NCBI RefSeq assembly: GCF_020360975.1
Contig: NW_025408688.1
Coordinates: 1 to 64,000 of the forward strand
Direction of reading: 5' to 3'
DNA length: 64,000 bases
Origin: Hirsutella rhossiliensis
Taxonomy: Eukaryota; Ascomycota; Sordariomycetes; Hypocreales; Ophiocordycipitaceae
Shown: positions 1-11,294 of the stretch, piece after piece
Position numbering within the stretch: the stretch's first letter is position 1
How the letters are laid out: each line of letters begins with the position of its first letter
Translations under genes and position numbers: made by a program
The notes under the pieces: model-generated
The model's input: the letters and a program-made list of their open reading frames with translations, nothing else
What the model was told of the DNA's origin: nothing
The model's database searches: none

Positions 1-2274
1 TGATCTTCCCGAAGATCGATTCCTGGCCTGTGTTCACGTATTTGTCAAAGAATAGAGATATTTCGGTGAAGAAGACGGCCGAGCCGACCGGATCCATGGT
101 GCTGAGGGCAGATTCTGTCACCACGGAGATCACAAAAGCTCCTTTGCAGACTCATAATCATGGAGCCAAGAACGGCAAGCTTCATCTACCGGATTATTTA
201 TGTCGTTGGGACTGATGGTAATCCAGATTGCAGGCATACCGCCCAAATGTCCAGAGCGGATCTTCCTCCGCATAACAGACGGGATTCGTTGAGAGCGGCT
301 GTGCATGATAAAATGACAGCTCGCGGAGCAAGAGCGATATGTCGGGGTCCGACGTAGTCCTTGTCTCCAGATTCCGCCTCGGCCTCTTCAGTCGGTCCTC
401 GGTCAAGTTCGCATAGGCCTGCTCAAACCTGTTGAAGGAATCTTTAGCGACACGAACCATGCTGATGCGGCGGTTGGGGGGGGGGGGGGGGGGGGTGAAT
501 ACTAAGAAAAAAAAAAAAGGATGGGGGGGGAACCGGCCCCCATGCCGTTGCAATACGTATTTTGCCCAGTAATTGCTGAGTGATTCGGACGACGGTCGGC
601 AGGGCCGCCTTGTCTCTGTGACTCGAGTCGCACTCGATTTCGGGCCGCCCTTCCCACGGAAAAGCTTCGGAAATGTTCGAGGGAAGAAACTGCAGGTTGT
701 CTGCAAAATCCGCACCACGCTCTACTCGGACAAACGGCTGGTCTCCTGTAGTTTGGACCCGCATAACGCACAGCACAGAGTTGCCATGTCGATCCGGATT
801 GGCGTTGACGATGTCGGCCAGAAACGACAGTTTATCGGACTCGGCGAAGGCAGCCGACCATCGAGAGGAAACATGCCGGATGTAGACGTCACAGACAGTG
901 TCCACTTCCTGGCTGATGGCAGCCGAGTCGGGACAAGAGTCACCGGCTCACCAGGAGAGGGTTGAGTCTGCTCGGTCGACAGAGTACAGTTCAAATCGCA
1001 AGATTCGGCGATGAAAGTAGGATCGATCGAGTTCACCAGTTCATCGATGCTTCTAAAGCTGTTTTCCTGCAAGCCTCGATCGGTGTCCGGGACTATGTGG
1101 TCCGTTTGTGTCTTCTCAACAGTCGACGGTTCCTCTTCGCATGCGGTCCATGATGACGGTCGGAACAGTGGAGCCGTCGGCATACTGCCAGCCGTCCATC
1201 TCGCTTGGTTGATTGCGATACCCTCATAAAGCGGGTTGTTCCTTTGCCACGCCGCAGCTGCCACTGAGATTTGCGCACCTGAAGCAGGTTTCTGACGTCT
1301 GCGGAGCCAGGCTTAGCCGAACCGCTCCAAGAGACGTGAATGTTCTCGATGGCCTGCAGCAGGGAGGAGGAAGAACCGTGGCCACGAGATCGTCCACTTT
1401 GTTCGGAAAGACGACAATATGTCCTTTCACGTGCTTGCGGTAACTGATTCCCGAACGGGTCTTGTTGTCGACGGTGAACTTAGTGATATAGCCAAAAGGT
1501 GCAGGGCAATGAGTCTCTCTTCGACGGAGAGAGGTCATCAAGCTTCGGGGTACCGGTGCTCACAACCGATGGCCATGTTGTTGACCGAGCAGGCCTTAGG
1601 CAGCCGCCCACTGTCGAAGCTGGCGCGACACTCGCGGCACACGTCAACCCGGCGCCCTCGTGCGACGGAAGGCACGCATCACACTCTGGAGAGCCATGGC
1701 CGTCTGTAGCAGCAAGGGTGACAGACGACCCTCCACTGCATGGTGGTGAGTTCGCAAGGCGATGTCTTCCTGCAGAAGACGCAGTGGGAGACCGGCAACG
1801 TCCTCTCATCCGTAAACGCTTGGTAGAAAGACTTGGAGGCCTCAACCTGAAGGGCAAGTGGAACTTCGTGGCACCAGGATCGCGTTGATGACGCAAGCTC
1901 TTGACGCGGAAACAGGCGTCATAGTGATGTAGAGTGGACTCGACAGAGTCCCGCTGAGTTGAACGGCCGCATCGGCCGGGGCCTTTGGGGCGCCTTGGCT
2001 GCGTGGGCGGTGGAGTGGAAGTGCTTGCTCTTCTCTAGGTCGTTTTGGTGATGGAGTGGCTGGCGGCTGCGTGTGCGGCATATTGGTATTGAGCTTCACG
2101 GCGGCGGGTTTGGTCTTCGGCGCGCCGGCGATCCATATCGTGCAAGACACGGAGGATCTCGTCATGGGGAACTCTGACAGTCTGTGACCGGCGCTGATAG
2201 GACCGGCGCGATTCAAGATCCCTTAAGGTGCGGCGAACCTCTTCGGTGAGACCGTGGCTGTGTTCTCGCGGCAT
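1..2274 (-). pseudogene. H1 Helitron Rep-helicase, N-terminal half, frameshifted
   Basis: Helitron transposases join an N-terminal zinc-finger-like region, a rolling-circle Rep nuclease and a PIF1-type helicase. Here only the first part is present. The start MPREH at 2274 matches the start in the other copies. A basic, proline-rich N-terminus follows, then the Cys-rich DUF6570-like region (CREC, then KACSVNNMAIGCEHRYP at about 1550-1660), then the beginning of the Helitron_like_N region. The frame is broken many times. Around 470-535 short mixed stretches have become long G and A runs, which destroys the frame completely. The Rep HUH motif would lie just outside the left edge. Inactive; assignment rests on near identity with H5. 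Confidence 0.8.
470..540. other. Anomalous G, A and G homopolymer runs inside H1
   Basis: A run of more than 20 G, a run of about 12 A and a run of 8 G replace mixed sequence found in all other Helitron copies (for example 7210-7290 and the complement of 28250-28310). The rest of the surrounding sequence aligns normally. This looks like a consensus or base-calling failure more than a natural repeat, although replication slippage cannot be excluded. Confidence 0.6.
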
Positions 2275-3019
2275 GGTGCAAGGGGATGGTTCCGAACGAG
2301 TGCATGGAAGAAGGAAAGAAACAGTCTATTACTGGCACCTGGGAGCAAGACGGCGACCACGACATGTGATCGAGAAACTCAGCAAAGGTTTCGAATGCTC
2401 ATGGACGGGGTAGTTCGCCGAAGCTCAGAGGTGCTTGCGTGAAGGATAGATGGGCAGACGGAGACGTCGGTTCATGGCTCCGCTATCGCAGGGGATGGCG
2501 GCGGTTACGAAGAGGGGCTTAGGGTTAGAAGCATCCCGCAAAACGGGAGGGCCAATCATGTGTTGTACGGTTCTTGGCGGAGTGGATGGCGTCCTTGCCC
2601 ATACGACAAGGGCCCCATGACGTCGATTTCTGGGGTAGACCGTCTCCAGCACAGGATCCGTATCCAAATGGACAATCGGGGGCCGGGCTGACCATGGTCG
2701 AAGTAGGGCCCGCCCGGGTAGCGGGGCTGGCAGCGGGCTGGCGGGGCCGGAGCCGGAGCGGTCAACGCGGGCGGTGGAGGCGAGAACGGAAAAGAGGAGA
2801 GTTGTTGTGTGGCTCGGGAAAGGCATGAAGCCGAGTGGAAGGTGGCGGTGAAGGCTGGCGCAGCTCGCACGGGGCGCTAAGTGGCCCGAGCTACGGAGGG
2901 GCGGAAGAAGGATCCTTCGTCTCTTCGTTCCTCAAGGCACAAGGCACGGGGCGCTAAGTGGCCCAAGCTGACGGAGGTGGCGGAAGAAGGATCCTTTCGT
3001 CTCTTCGTTCCTCAAGGCA
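2275..3019 (-). other. H1 5' leader with two tandem 5'-end units
   Basis: GC-rich non-coding leader between the element's 5' terminus and its first ATG. Two 80 bp units (3019-2940 and 2939 downward) start with TGCCTTGAGGAACGAAGAGACG. The open frames here are proline- and arginine-rich and not supported by any motif. The promoter of the element must lie here or in the linker, but I see no clear TATA box. Confidence 0.6.
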
Positions 3020-3060
3020 CCTCAGCAGGACAGGAGACCGGCCCTTCCAGGGTCCGCCAA
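3020..3060 (-). repeat. Helitron-Helitron linker (H2 to H1)
   Basis: A 41 bp sequence between the 3' terminus of H2 (3061) and the 5' terminus of H1 (3019). On the minus strand it begins TTGGCGGACCCTGGAAGG. The same linker occurs at 25649-25690 and, shortened, at 18723-18753. Confidence 0.75.
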
Positions 3061-3156
3061 TGCCTTGAGGAACGGACTAAAGCATTAGTTGGCCGGCGGC
3101 ATATCAACGCGCCCGGCAGTGCTAAAGGACCCCGTTCCCGAACTTGGTCAGTATGC

Positions 3157-5190
3157 CTATCTTTCGCAACCCCAATTCTCGTACATTCGTCTCGTTTCTA
3201 CGGCCAAGTTCTTAAGTCTCTGCATTCCATCAACTATGGCCTGATCCAGCCCATTGCCAATGAAATCATGCTGTCTCACGGGACCGAGAAGCTTGATGCC
3301 CCGAAGCGTAGTGCACCTGGACAGTTGCACATAGAGGCTCGTAAAATTGCATTTGGAGGGTTCCCATTGGTCACACGATTTCCACGTAGCTCCAAAGTAC
3401 TTCGACGAACGTTTTACCCTGGGCCTTGTAATCGGTAAGAACAAACGCTGGTGCCACGGGTAATCCACGTCGTGCATCTTGCTGACAAGAATTTGAAGTG
3501 AGAGTTAGTCGAATCGAGCGTATGTGACATGGGTCGGATGAGCACGGTCCCCAACGGCAGGGACGGTATCGCCAACGTTTTCGTCTCCTCGGACTGCAGA
3601 AGAATGCCGAGCGGTGGCCCGAAGTGGATGGTCACGTCATCTGCCAAGTAGTATCCTGGGTGATTGGGATCGAGTATAACGTCCACGGCAGTAAACTCGG
3701 CTCCGTTGACAACTTTCAAGCCAGTATAGATGTTCTTGTTCACAACCACCGGCATACCTTGGGCGTAGAAAAGACACCAGGGACTTTGCAGACAGAGTCA
3801 TCACCTTGTCCAATGGTTTGTGCTATGATGTTTGGAGAAAGCGTGCCGTTGCGCCAGGTGTGAGTCGAGATAAAGATACGGATATGTTGCTTGTTGAAGC
3901 GCGCCCAGCCTACGACAGCTTCCATGTTGAGGGCCCAGCGGTGCGGTTCAGCGGCGTTATAGCACGCAAACCATTGTCGAAGGTGATTTGGGAGCGTCCT
4001 ACAATGTTGGCGTTGAGCAAGTCGAGGTCTTGCTGTGTCTGCCGCCCGTCACGAACTCGATCCAGGAGTTGGGGATCGTCGCGTGCCCGGACCTGGTCTT
4101 CGAGGAGCACAACGGTTTTGAACAGATGCCACAATCTACAGCCGCTATGGTGAGAGACGGTCGCTTGTCGCAGAGGTGCCTGGGTTCCGTCCGGCGGTCT
4201 ATTGATCAGGAGGCTTGTTTCCCGCACAGGCGAACTGGTAGAAGTCTCCCATCAGCAGAACTACAGGCATCCCACCAAATGGCTCGTCCGGACAGTCACG
4301 GAGTGCCTGGAGATGACGACTGACGTTGTGCAGAGTGGCCCCCAAGCATACTGACCTCGTCAATCACGAGTACCAGCTTCTGTTTCAGATCCATTTCTTC
4401 GCCTCCGAGAAAGGGGGAGGCGGTTTGTTTGGATCGCGATGGGAATCTAACCCACAGGCCGAGTGGATCGTCGTGCCGCCAATCTGGGCCGCCGAACTGC
4501 CCGATGCCGGTTATCTGCAGAAGATGTGGCTGGTTTCGCCGCGAACACGTCCTTCAGGGCATCGATGATCCTCGACTTTCCCGTGCCACCCGGCCCGCCG
4601 GTATACTGGAGATGTTGGCCAGCTGAGTCCGGATTAGCCGTATACCTGTCAGAAATGCGCAAACGAGTTGAAGGGCCATGGTCTGTAGATAGTTCAGTGT
4701 GAAGGTGGCTGCGGTGGTGTGCCCCATCTCCGAAGCTAGTCGCCGGAGTGACGTCAACGAGCATTCGAGGGCCTTGTTCATTGAGGTCACTGCCTGTGAG
4801 CGCAGCGGCGGTGTCCATATCGCCGTAGCGAGCTAGGGTATCGTCGATGTCGGCGCCATTCGTGGATAGTACGGTGCCCTGAGAACCACCCTCGATGTCG
4901 TCCAGCATTCGAAGATGCAACAGGTCTTGGGCCTTGGCTGCTGCTTGGACATCATCTCGAGATAATATTGGGAATTGGCACAAGGTGTCGCCTTGGTCGT
5001 GGTATTGAGGTACAGATCCTCCTGACGTTGGACAAAAGGTTGTCCTCCAGCGAGGTTCCCCTTACGCACGTCGCGTATTAGATCCAAGAGGACGAGGAGT
5101 CCTTGTGGCGTCAGTATTTTGCACGGAATTCCGCAAAATCTGGAGTAGAGCTGTAAGCCTGATGTTGAGCCATCGCTGGAGGCTCATCCT
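3157..5190 (-). pseudogene. H2 PIF1-like helicase region, frameshifted
   Basis: C-terminal helicase part of the Helitron transposase, which would unwind the displaced strand during rolling-circle transposition. Walker A (GGPGGTGKS) is at 4573-4599, followed downstream by a LLMGDFYQFAP-type motif near 4250 and the C-terminal motifs LTDYKAQGKTF and LYVQLSRCT. Several single-base indels split it into short frames. The C-terminal stop used in H4 (after RRMYEN) has changed to a Trp codon, so the frame runs on to 3157. Near-identical to the H4 helicase at 23501-25536. Confidence 0.82.
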
Positions 5191-7480
5191 CGTAGTGGCC
5201 GTCGTCCAGTGGGTACTCAACGTCAATTGTGTCGTCACCTCCGATCGACTGGCCCAGAGCTTCGTGTCTTTACGCGCGTCTTCGGCAGACTTTCTCAAAA
5301 GACAAATGTTGGAGACATGGAAACGGAGGCGGGGACAAAGCCCGGCCCGATGCCTCGTCCATATGTCGGTTATATCGCCTTGGCTTTCAGAAACGAAGTT
5401 TTCCCAAGGGACGAATAACGCCAAATGTAGGACCGAATTTCTGCACAGGCTGTCAGACGGGCCAAAATGTTGCTGGGGTTAGAGCGTACCGCTTAATATA
5501 CACTGGGTGATCGTCCTCATGGTCGTCGCTGATGTATCCTTGGAAGATCGGGACGGCGTACTGGTCTGGCCGTCGAAGCTTTTGCATCCAGCCGTCACAG
5601 TCGGAATCCTGCCCATCGAGAAAATGTGAGAGTCGTCTTCACCCGACTTTTCGACGCATCAAATGAATCATTGACATATAGTCGTACAGGCATAGGTCTC
5701 GTAGAACATGGCCCGGTACGCGTACGCGTCCAGGTATAAAGGGTTCGCCCTCCTTGCCTCAGACGGATTGTCTCCGGGGCTGTTCAGCGTCCGTCAGCTC
5801 GCCGGCCTGATGGCGGAGATGTGCCCATAGCCGAAAGATTGCCCAATAGAGCGCCGTCAGGTTCAGGAAAGACCAATGCGGCACGTTGGTAAAGTCGGTG
5901 TCATATCCAAGGAGATGGTAACAGACCTCTACGGCCGAGAGTTGTCGCTCGGAGAAGATCCGATTTGCCGTTCTCATCAGGAATTGACGGCTTTCATTCA
6001 ATACCGCCTGCTGCCTGTCGTCGGGCAGGGTGGGATCTGGTGCGCGAGACGTCGGACGACCGGCTTCGCGAAGTTGGCGGGCAACCTCGGCGGCAAGAGC
6101 AATGCGTTTCCACATCGGCGTATCCAGTTTGGTGGCGTAGTTCGTGATGTAGTACACCATGGCCAGGCCCTGGGTTTGTGTCAAAATCATCGAGACGTCA
6201 TGGTTATGACGAAGGCCGACCGCCAATGACTTGTTATACCGATTGACGAGTGGATGGTTGCGCCGGATCTGAAGCAAGCCGTCCTCTGTGAACCCTGTCT
6301 CGTCGACGATCTTCCACGGTGCTTTGAAGCGGCAGGCCGTCCGTCTCTGTGGATCTGCACCCTGTTCAACGATCCTTCAGAGAATACTTGAGGCAGGTGT
6401 ACGTGTGGGAGTGCACTTGGCAACAGTACGCGATGAAGTTGGATTCGTCTTCGAAGGCCGCAGTGAGAGCCGAGGTGCTGGTCATGACCTCCTCCACGGG
6501 ATGGATGGGCTTCTCTGTTGTCGCAGGGTTTTTCCAGCATCTTCATCTAAACACTCGTGAAAGACAGAGTCTACGTACCGGGTCACTTGGGCACGGTATC
6601 CTTCTTCCGCAGGATTGGCCATATCGTCTACCAGGTTCGGTAACCGCATGTTGCCGTCCAGCCAGAGGAGTCCATGTAAGTGGAGGCTGCCTCGCTCGTT
6701 CGTTTCCACCGTGGCGTAGTAGTGGCTAATCTTTCCAAAGATCGATTCCTGGCCCGTGTTCACGTACTTGTCAAAGAATAAGGATATTTCTCGGTGGAAG
6801 AAGATGGCCGAGCTAACCGGATCCATGGTGCTGAGGGCGATTCTGTCGTACCTTTCACGGAGATCGGCTAAAAGCTCCATTGCAGAGTCATAATCGTGCA
6901 GCCTATGAATGGCAAGTTTCATCTTTATCGGATTATTAATGTCGTTGGGACTGATGGTAATCCAAACTGCAGGCATACCGGCCCAAATGTTAACAGCTTG
7001 TATCTTCCTCCGCATAAGCAAACGGGATTCGTTCGAGAGCGGCTGTGCGCCAAAATCGACAGCTCGCGAAGCAAGACCGATATGTCAGGGTCCGACGTGG
7101 TCCTTGCCTCCCGCATCTCCGCCTCGGCTCTCTTCAGTCGGTCCTCGTTCAAGTTCGCATACGCTTGCTCGAGCCTGTGGAAGGAATCTTAGCGACACGA
7201 ACCATGCTGATGCGGCGGTTGGAGGAGCGAAGGAGGGTGTTGAATACTAAGAAACAAAAGACAGGATGGGTGGCAAATCGGCCTCCGTGCCGTTGCAATA
7301 CGTATCTGGCCCAGTAATTAAGCGAGTGATTCGGACGACGGTCGGCAACAACGCTTTGTCGGCTGTGACTCGAGTCGCCCTTTGATTTCGGGCCACCCCT
7401 TCCCCACGGAAAAAGCTTCGGAAATGTTCGAGGGAAGAAATCTTCGTGCAAGTTGTCTGCAAAATCCGCACCACGCTCTA
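5191..7480 (-). pseudogene. H2 Rep nuclease region (Helitron_like_N), frameshifted
   Basis: Rolling-circle replication initiator part. The HUH metal site HLHGLLW is at 6662-6682, and the YYITNYATK motif with the paired catalytic tyrosines lies in the 5759-6277 frame at about 6130-6155. Upstream, the DINNPVKMKLAIHRL stretch and the preceding WAKYVLQRHGGRF motif are typical of the Helitron helicase-like family. Open segments are 6482-7021 and 5759-6277. Frames change at several points, including one between the HUH and tyrosine segments, so no complete protein can be made. Confidence 0.8.
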
Positions 7481-9076
7481 CTCGGACAAACGGCTGGTCT
7501 CCCGCAGTTTGGACCTGCATAACGCACGGCACAGAGTTGCCATGTCGATCCGGATTGGCGTTGACGATGTCGGCCAGAAACGACAGTTTATCGGTCTCGG
7601 CGAAGGCAGCCGGTCCATTGAGAGGAAACATGCCGGAAGCAGACATCTCACAGACGGCGTCAACTTCCAGGCCGATGGCAGCCGAGTCGGGGACAAGAGT
7701 CGCCGGCTCACCAGGGATGGTTGAGTCTGCTCGGGGACAGAGTACGATCTAAATCGCAGGATTCAGCCGCAAAGTGGGGTTGATCGAGTTCACCAGTTCA
7801 TCGATGCTTCTGAAGCTGTTTTCTCCAAGCCTCGATCAGTGTCCGGGACTATGTGGTCCGTTTGTGTCTTCTCAACGGTCGACGGTTCCTTCGCATGCGG
7901 TCCATGATGACGGTCGGAACAGTGGAGCCGTCGGCATACTGCCAGCCATCTATCTCTGCTTGGTTAATTGCGATATCCTCGTAGAGCGGGTTGTTCCTTT
8001 GCAGCCGTGCCAGGCAGCTGCCACTCGAGATTTGCGCACTTGAAGCAGGTGTCTGACGTCTGCGGAGCCAGGCTTGCCCGGACCGCTCCAAGAGACGTGG
8101 ATGTTCTCAATGGCCTGCAGTAAGGGATGAGGAAGAACCGTGGCCACAAGATCATCCACTTTGTTCGGGAAGACGACGATGTGTCCTTTCACGTGCTTGC
8201 GGTAGCTGATTCCCGAACGGGTCTTGTTGTCGACCGTGAACTTGGTGATATAGCCAAAAGGTGCATGCAGGGCAATGAGTCTCTCTTCAACGGGGGAGAG
8301 GTCATCAAGCTCTTCGGGGTACCGATGTTCGCAACCGATGGCCATGTTGTTGACCGAGCAGGCTTTGGGCAGCCGTCCACTGTCGAAGCCGGCGCGACAC
8401 TCGCGGCACACGTCAACTCTGGCGCCCTCGTGTGACGGAAGGCACGCGCCACACTCTTGGACAGTCTTGGTCGCCTGCAGCATGGAGGGCGACAAGCGAT
8501 CCCTCCACTGTATGGTGGCGAGTTCGCAAGGCGGTGTCTTCCTATAGCAGAAGACGCAGTGGGAAACCGGCAACGTCCGTTCCTCGGTAAACGCTTGGTA
8601 GAAAGATTTAGCAGCCTCTACCTGGAGGGCAACCGGAACTTCGTTGCACCAGGATCTTGTCGATGATGCCTGCTCCTTGACGCGGAAAGTGGCGTTGTAG
8701 TGATGCAGTATGGATTCGACAGAGTCTCGTTGAAGTTGAACGGTTTCTCGCATCGGCCGGGGTCTTTTGAAGCGCCTTGGCTGCGTCGGCGGCGGAGTGA
8801 GAGGCGCTTGCTCTTGTCAGGTCGTTTCGGTGATGGAGTGGCGGGCGGCGGCGTCTGTGCAGCAAATCGGGATTGAGCTTCACGGCGGCGGGTTCGGTCT
8901 TCGGCGCGCTGGCGGTCCATATCTCGCAAGACACGGAGGATCTCATCGTGGGGGACTCTGGCAAGCGGTGAAGGGCGTTGTAAGGACCGGCGCCGATAGG
9001 ACGCCTGCGATTCAAGATCCCTCAAGGTGCGGTGAACCTCTTCGGGTGCGACAGTGGCTGGGTGTTCTCGCGGCAT
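7481..9076 (-). pseudogene. H2 N-terminal DUF6570-like region, frameshifted
   Basis: The start codon at 9076 (MPREHPATVAPEEV) is preferred because the same start occurs in H3, H4 and H5; the frame is also open upstream to 9136. Order: a basic, charged N-terminus with a DEILRVLRDMDRQRAEDR helix, a Pro/Arg-rich linker, a CVFCYRKT-type zinc-binding segment, CREC, a CSVNNMAIGCEHRYP segment, then the LIALHAPFGYITKF, GHIVVFPNK and ALAWLQRNNPLY blocks of DUF6570-like Helitron proteins. The longest intact piece is 7950-8753. At least two frameshifts separate it from the start. Confidence 0.8.
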
Positions 9077-9432
9077 GGTGCTGCGAACGAGAGCTGGGAC
9101 GAAGCGGGGGGAATGATCTGCTATGGCGCCCAGCAAGAATCCGGCGTTGGAAGATCAGAGGGCTCACGGAGTGCGTAGGTCAGGGTCAAGACCCTTGGTC
9201 CCGCTGGTTGGTAGAAGAATGGCGGTCACGAAGTGAGGGGCGAGCCGCCGACCGGCCGGAGCATGGCCGGAGTCAGGCGGCCCGGGGAGAGGGGCCGGAG
9301 CGGGCAGCAGGAAGCAGTGGCTCTGTTTGGCCGGAAGTAGGTGGCAGTGAAGAGTGGCTGGGAGCGCACGGGCACCATGCGGTCCGTGTTTACGGAAGGG
9401 GCGGAAGGAAGAGCCTTTCGTTCCTCAAGGCA
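9077..9432 (-). other. H2 5' leader (single 5'-end unit)
   Basis: Leader of H2 containing one copy of the about 172 bp unit that is present three times in H4. No gene is seen; the Pro/Arg/Gly-rich frames are shadows of the GC-rich sequence. Confidence 0.6.
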
Positions 9433-11210
9433 TTAGAAGTGAAGCTTTCGCGATATCTCCACCCCTACTACTTACCGCCGCCGCCGCAATGGATTATCCG
9501 TACCACCGCGAATTCGATTCAAAGAAGGCCGCCCAAGATGCCTGTCATACAGTCGCCAAGGCACAAGGCCACGCCCTGATTGTACGATCGGGGAGGGATA
9601 ACGACGCCTACATGACCTGCTCGCGGGCTGGCGGGCATCGCGATTCTACTGACCCCAGCGCCCATAGATCAAAACGCCGGGCGAACCAGGCCACATACAA
9701 ATGCGACTGCGGCTTCCGCCTTATTATTAAGAGGAGCAGCGAGGGCGCCTGGTTTCCGAAGCCATCGCCGTCCTGTACAGACCACAACCACCCTCCTGTG
9801 CCCGCGATATTACACTCCACTTCCTCAACGGGGAGGCCGAATCACAATACCGCTGGGCTCTGCAATGCCTACTCCAATTGGCAGCCGAAGAGGGCATTCC
9901 GGCGCCGCGGATCATGGTCACAGATCGTGAGCTTGCCCTAATGAATGCAGTTGTTGCTTTCCCAGAATTACACCACGTAGTTCACCTGCTCTGCCGCTGG
10001 CATATCAACGAAAACGTTCTTACCAAGTGCAAAAAGCACTTCCCTGCTGCAACAAAGGAAGGAGATCGCGCAATCCGAGCCCCTACGTTCACAGCCTTCC
10101 TCAAAGAGTGGGCAGGCATCGTTAACGCCCCTAATGAGGCTATCTATAACACACTGGTCCCTGCGTTCGAAGCAGCCGGCCATCCGCAGGCCGCCGTGGA
10201 TTACGCTATCAATACGTGGCTCGACCCCTGGAAGGAGAAGTTCGTGATGTGCTTCGTTGACCGGCACCGGCACCTCGGGCATACAACAACCTCTATTATA
10301 GAGGGCATGCATTCTACGATGAAGCGGTTCCTATGGTCCTCGATGGGCGACTTGACCTCTGTTTTCCAGCGTCTTCGGGCCTTTTGGCGTTCCCAGTCAG
10401 ACGAAATACTCAATTTGCAGCAAATTGCGATATATAAGGTATCAACGTCACTCGCCGGTCTTCGCAAAAATCCGACCGAACCTCTCTGCCTGGGCCCTTC
10501 AGAAAATAGGGTTGAATATCGCGCTGTGCCGCTTGACGTGGCTACTAATGATCGGGCAAATCCGCCGCTGGGCTGCTGTGATACCTACTTTTATTGTAGC
10601 TTTAAGAGCAGCCTTGGTTTGCCGTGCCGTCACGATATCTTCAAACGGCTCAAAAATACTGCTGCTGTCGCCGCCGTTCCGTTCGAAATGAATGAAGTTG
10701 ACGTGTTCTGGCATCGCGAAAAGCCTCAGGGCATGAGCCCTGACGACGCCCCACAAGATCCGCTCCCTATACGCGGCAAAGGCCGGCCACAGGGCTCGTT
10801 GAACCTTCAAAAAAGCACACGTCGCGACCAGTCGGAATTTGAGGTCGTTGAGGGCATCGAGCGAGCTGAGGCCACAAGGCCGCCGCCGTCAACAGCGCCG
10901 GCAGCGCTGACGGGCACAAATTCTACACGCAACACACGCAGGGGCAAGGCTGTCGCTGTCAACACCACTGCCAGCGGCGCTAATATGACGAGGCAGGCGT
11001 TGGAATACCTTCATACACACGGCGACTCGTACGAGCCGGGCACAGAGATGCCACGGGCGTATCAGCGCGCCGCTGCTGCTGATGACTCTGATGACGAGCT
11101 TGCTGGCGAGACGCAGGGCACGATCCACTGTTATCAGGCCACGCAGCCAGCTACACAGTGGACTTCACAGCGGGTCACGATGCCCTCAAATCGTCGAGAA
11201 GAGGAGGATA
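9433..11210 (+). mobile_element. MULE (Mutator-like) element, remnant
   Basis: The only sequence between the divergent 5' termini of H2 and H3 is one MULE transposase gene. No terminal inverted repeats or 9 bp target duplication were found, so either both MULE ends were lost or Helitron insertion removed them. Confidence 0.7.
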
Positions 11211-11218
11211 TGCCTTGA
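9489..11218 (+). pseudogene. MULE transposase with internal deletion
   Basis: The start ATG at 9489 (MDYPYHREF) begins a FAR1/WRKY-GCM1-like zinc-binding N-terminus: CDCGFRLIIKR then CTDHNHPP, ending near 9800. The next recognisable block, FLNGEAESQYRWALQ (about 9817-9862, another frame), already lies in the second half of the MULE DDE domain. It is followed by ITDRE-type MVTDRELALMNAV with the second catalytic Asp, LLCRWHINENV, and the SIIEGMHSTMK Glu region. A C-terminal SWIM-like motif (CSFKSSLGLPCRH) is at about 10600-10635. The segment with the first catalytic Asp is missing, and a frameshift marks the junction. The stop TGA at 11216-11218 lies inside the H3 5' terminus, so the original C-terminus was replaced. 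Confidence 0.82.
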
Positions 11219-11294
11219 GGAACGAAAGGTTCTTCCTTGAGGAACGAAAGGTTCTTCCTTTGCCTTTGCCTTGAGGAACGAAAGGTTCTTCCTT
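11211..11294 (+). repeat. Triple Helitron 5' terminus of H3
   Basis: CCTTGAGGAACGAAAGGTTC occurs three times, starting near 11213, 11235 and 11269. The copies are only 24-34 bp apart, a much shorter period than in H4 or H5. Confidence 0.85.

Larger units (their letters stand above)
1..3019 (-). mobile_element. Helitron H1 (5' part, cut by window edge)
   Basis: On the minus strand the element starts at 3019 with TGCCTTGAGGAACG and has a second copy of this start at 2939. It then has a 660 bp leader and an open-frame start at 2274. The window ends inside the Rep domain, just before the HUH motif, so the catalytic part and the helicase lie outside. H1 belongs to the same subfamily as H5 and is its inverted partner. 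Confidence 0.8.
1..9432 (-). repeat. Left arm of large inverted duplication (H2-H1 block)
   Basis: Read on the minus strand, this stretch carries the same elements in the same order as 19225-28791 on the plus strand: Helitron 5' end, DUF6570-like region, Rep, helicase, 3' end, linker, second Helitron. Base 1 aligns with about 28791 and base 9432 with the third 5'-end unit at about 19225. The pairing is nearly base for base over long stretches; most visible differences are 1-3 base indels. The arm probably continues beyond the left edge of the window. Confidence 0.85.
3061..9432 (-). mobile_element. Helitron H2 (full length, defective)
   Basis: The 5' terminus is at 9432 (TGCCTTGAGGAACGAAAGG on the minus strand) and the 3' terminus at 3061 (ending CGTTCCTCAAGGCA). 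A hairpin precedes the 3' end at about 3092-3120. The order inside is leader, DUF6570-like region, Rep, PIF1 helicase. Inverted terminal motifs of about 14 bp are unlike classical TC...CTRR Helitrons and recall the Helitron2/Helentron group. It is the inverted twin of H4. Confidence 0.82.

Noticed and set aside
2425..2870. Overlapping Pro/Arg-rich open frames
   Set aside because: GC-rich Helitron leader; the same frames recur in H5 without start conservation or a domain.
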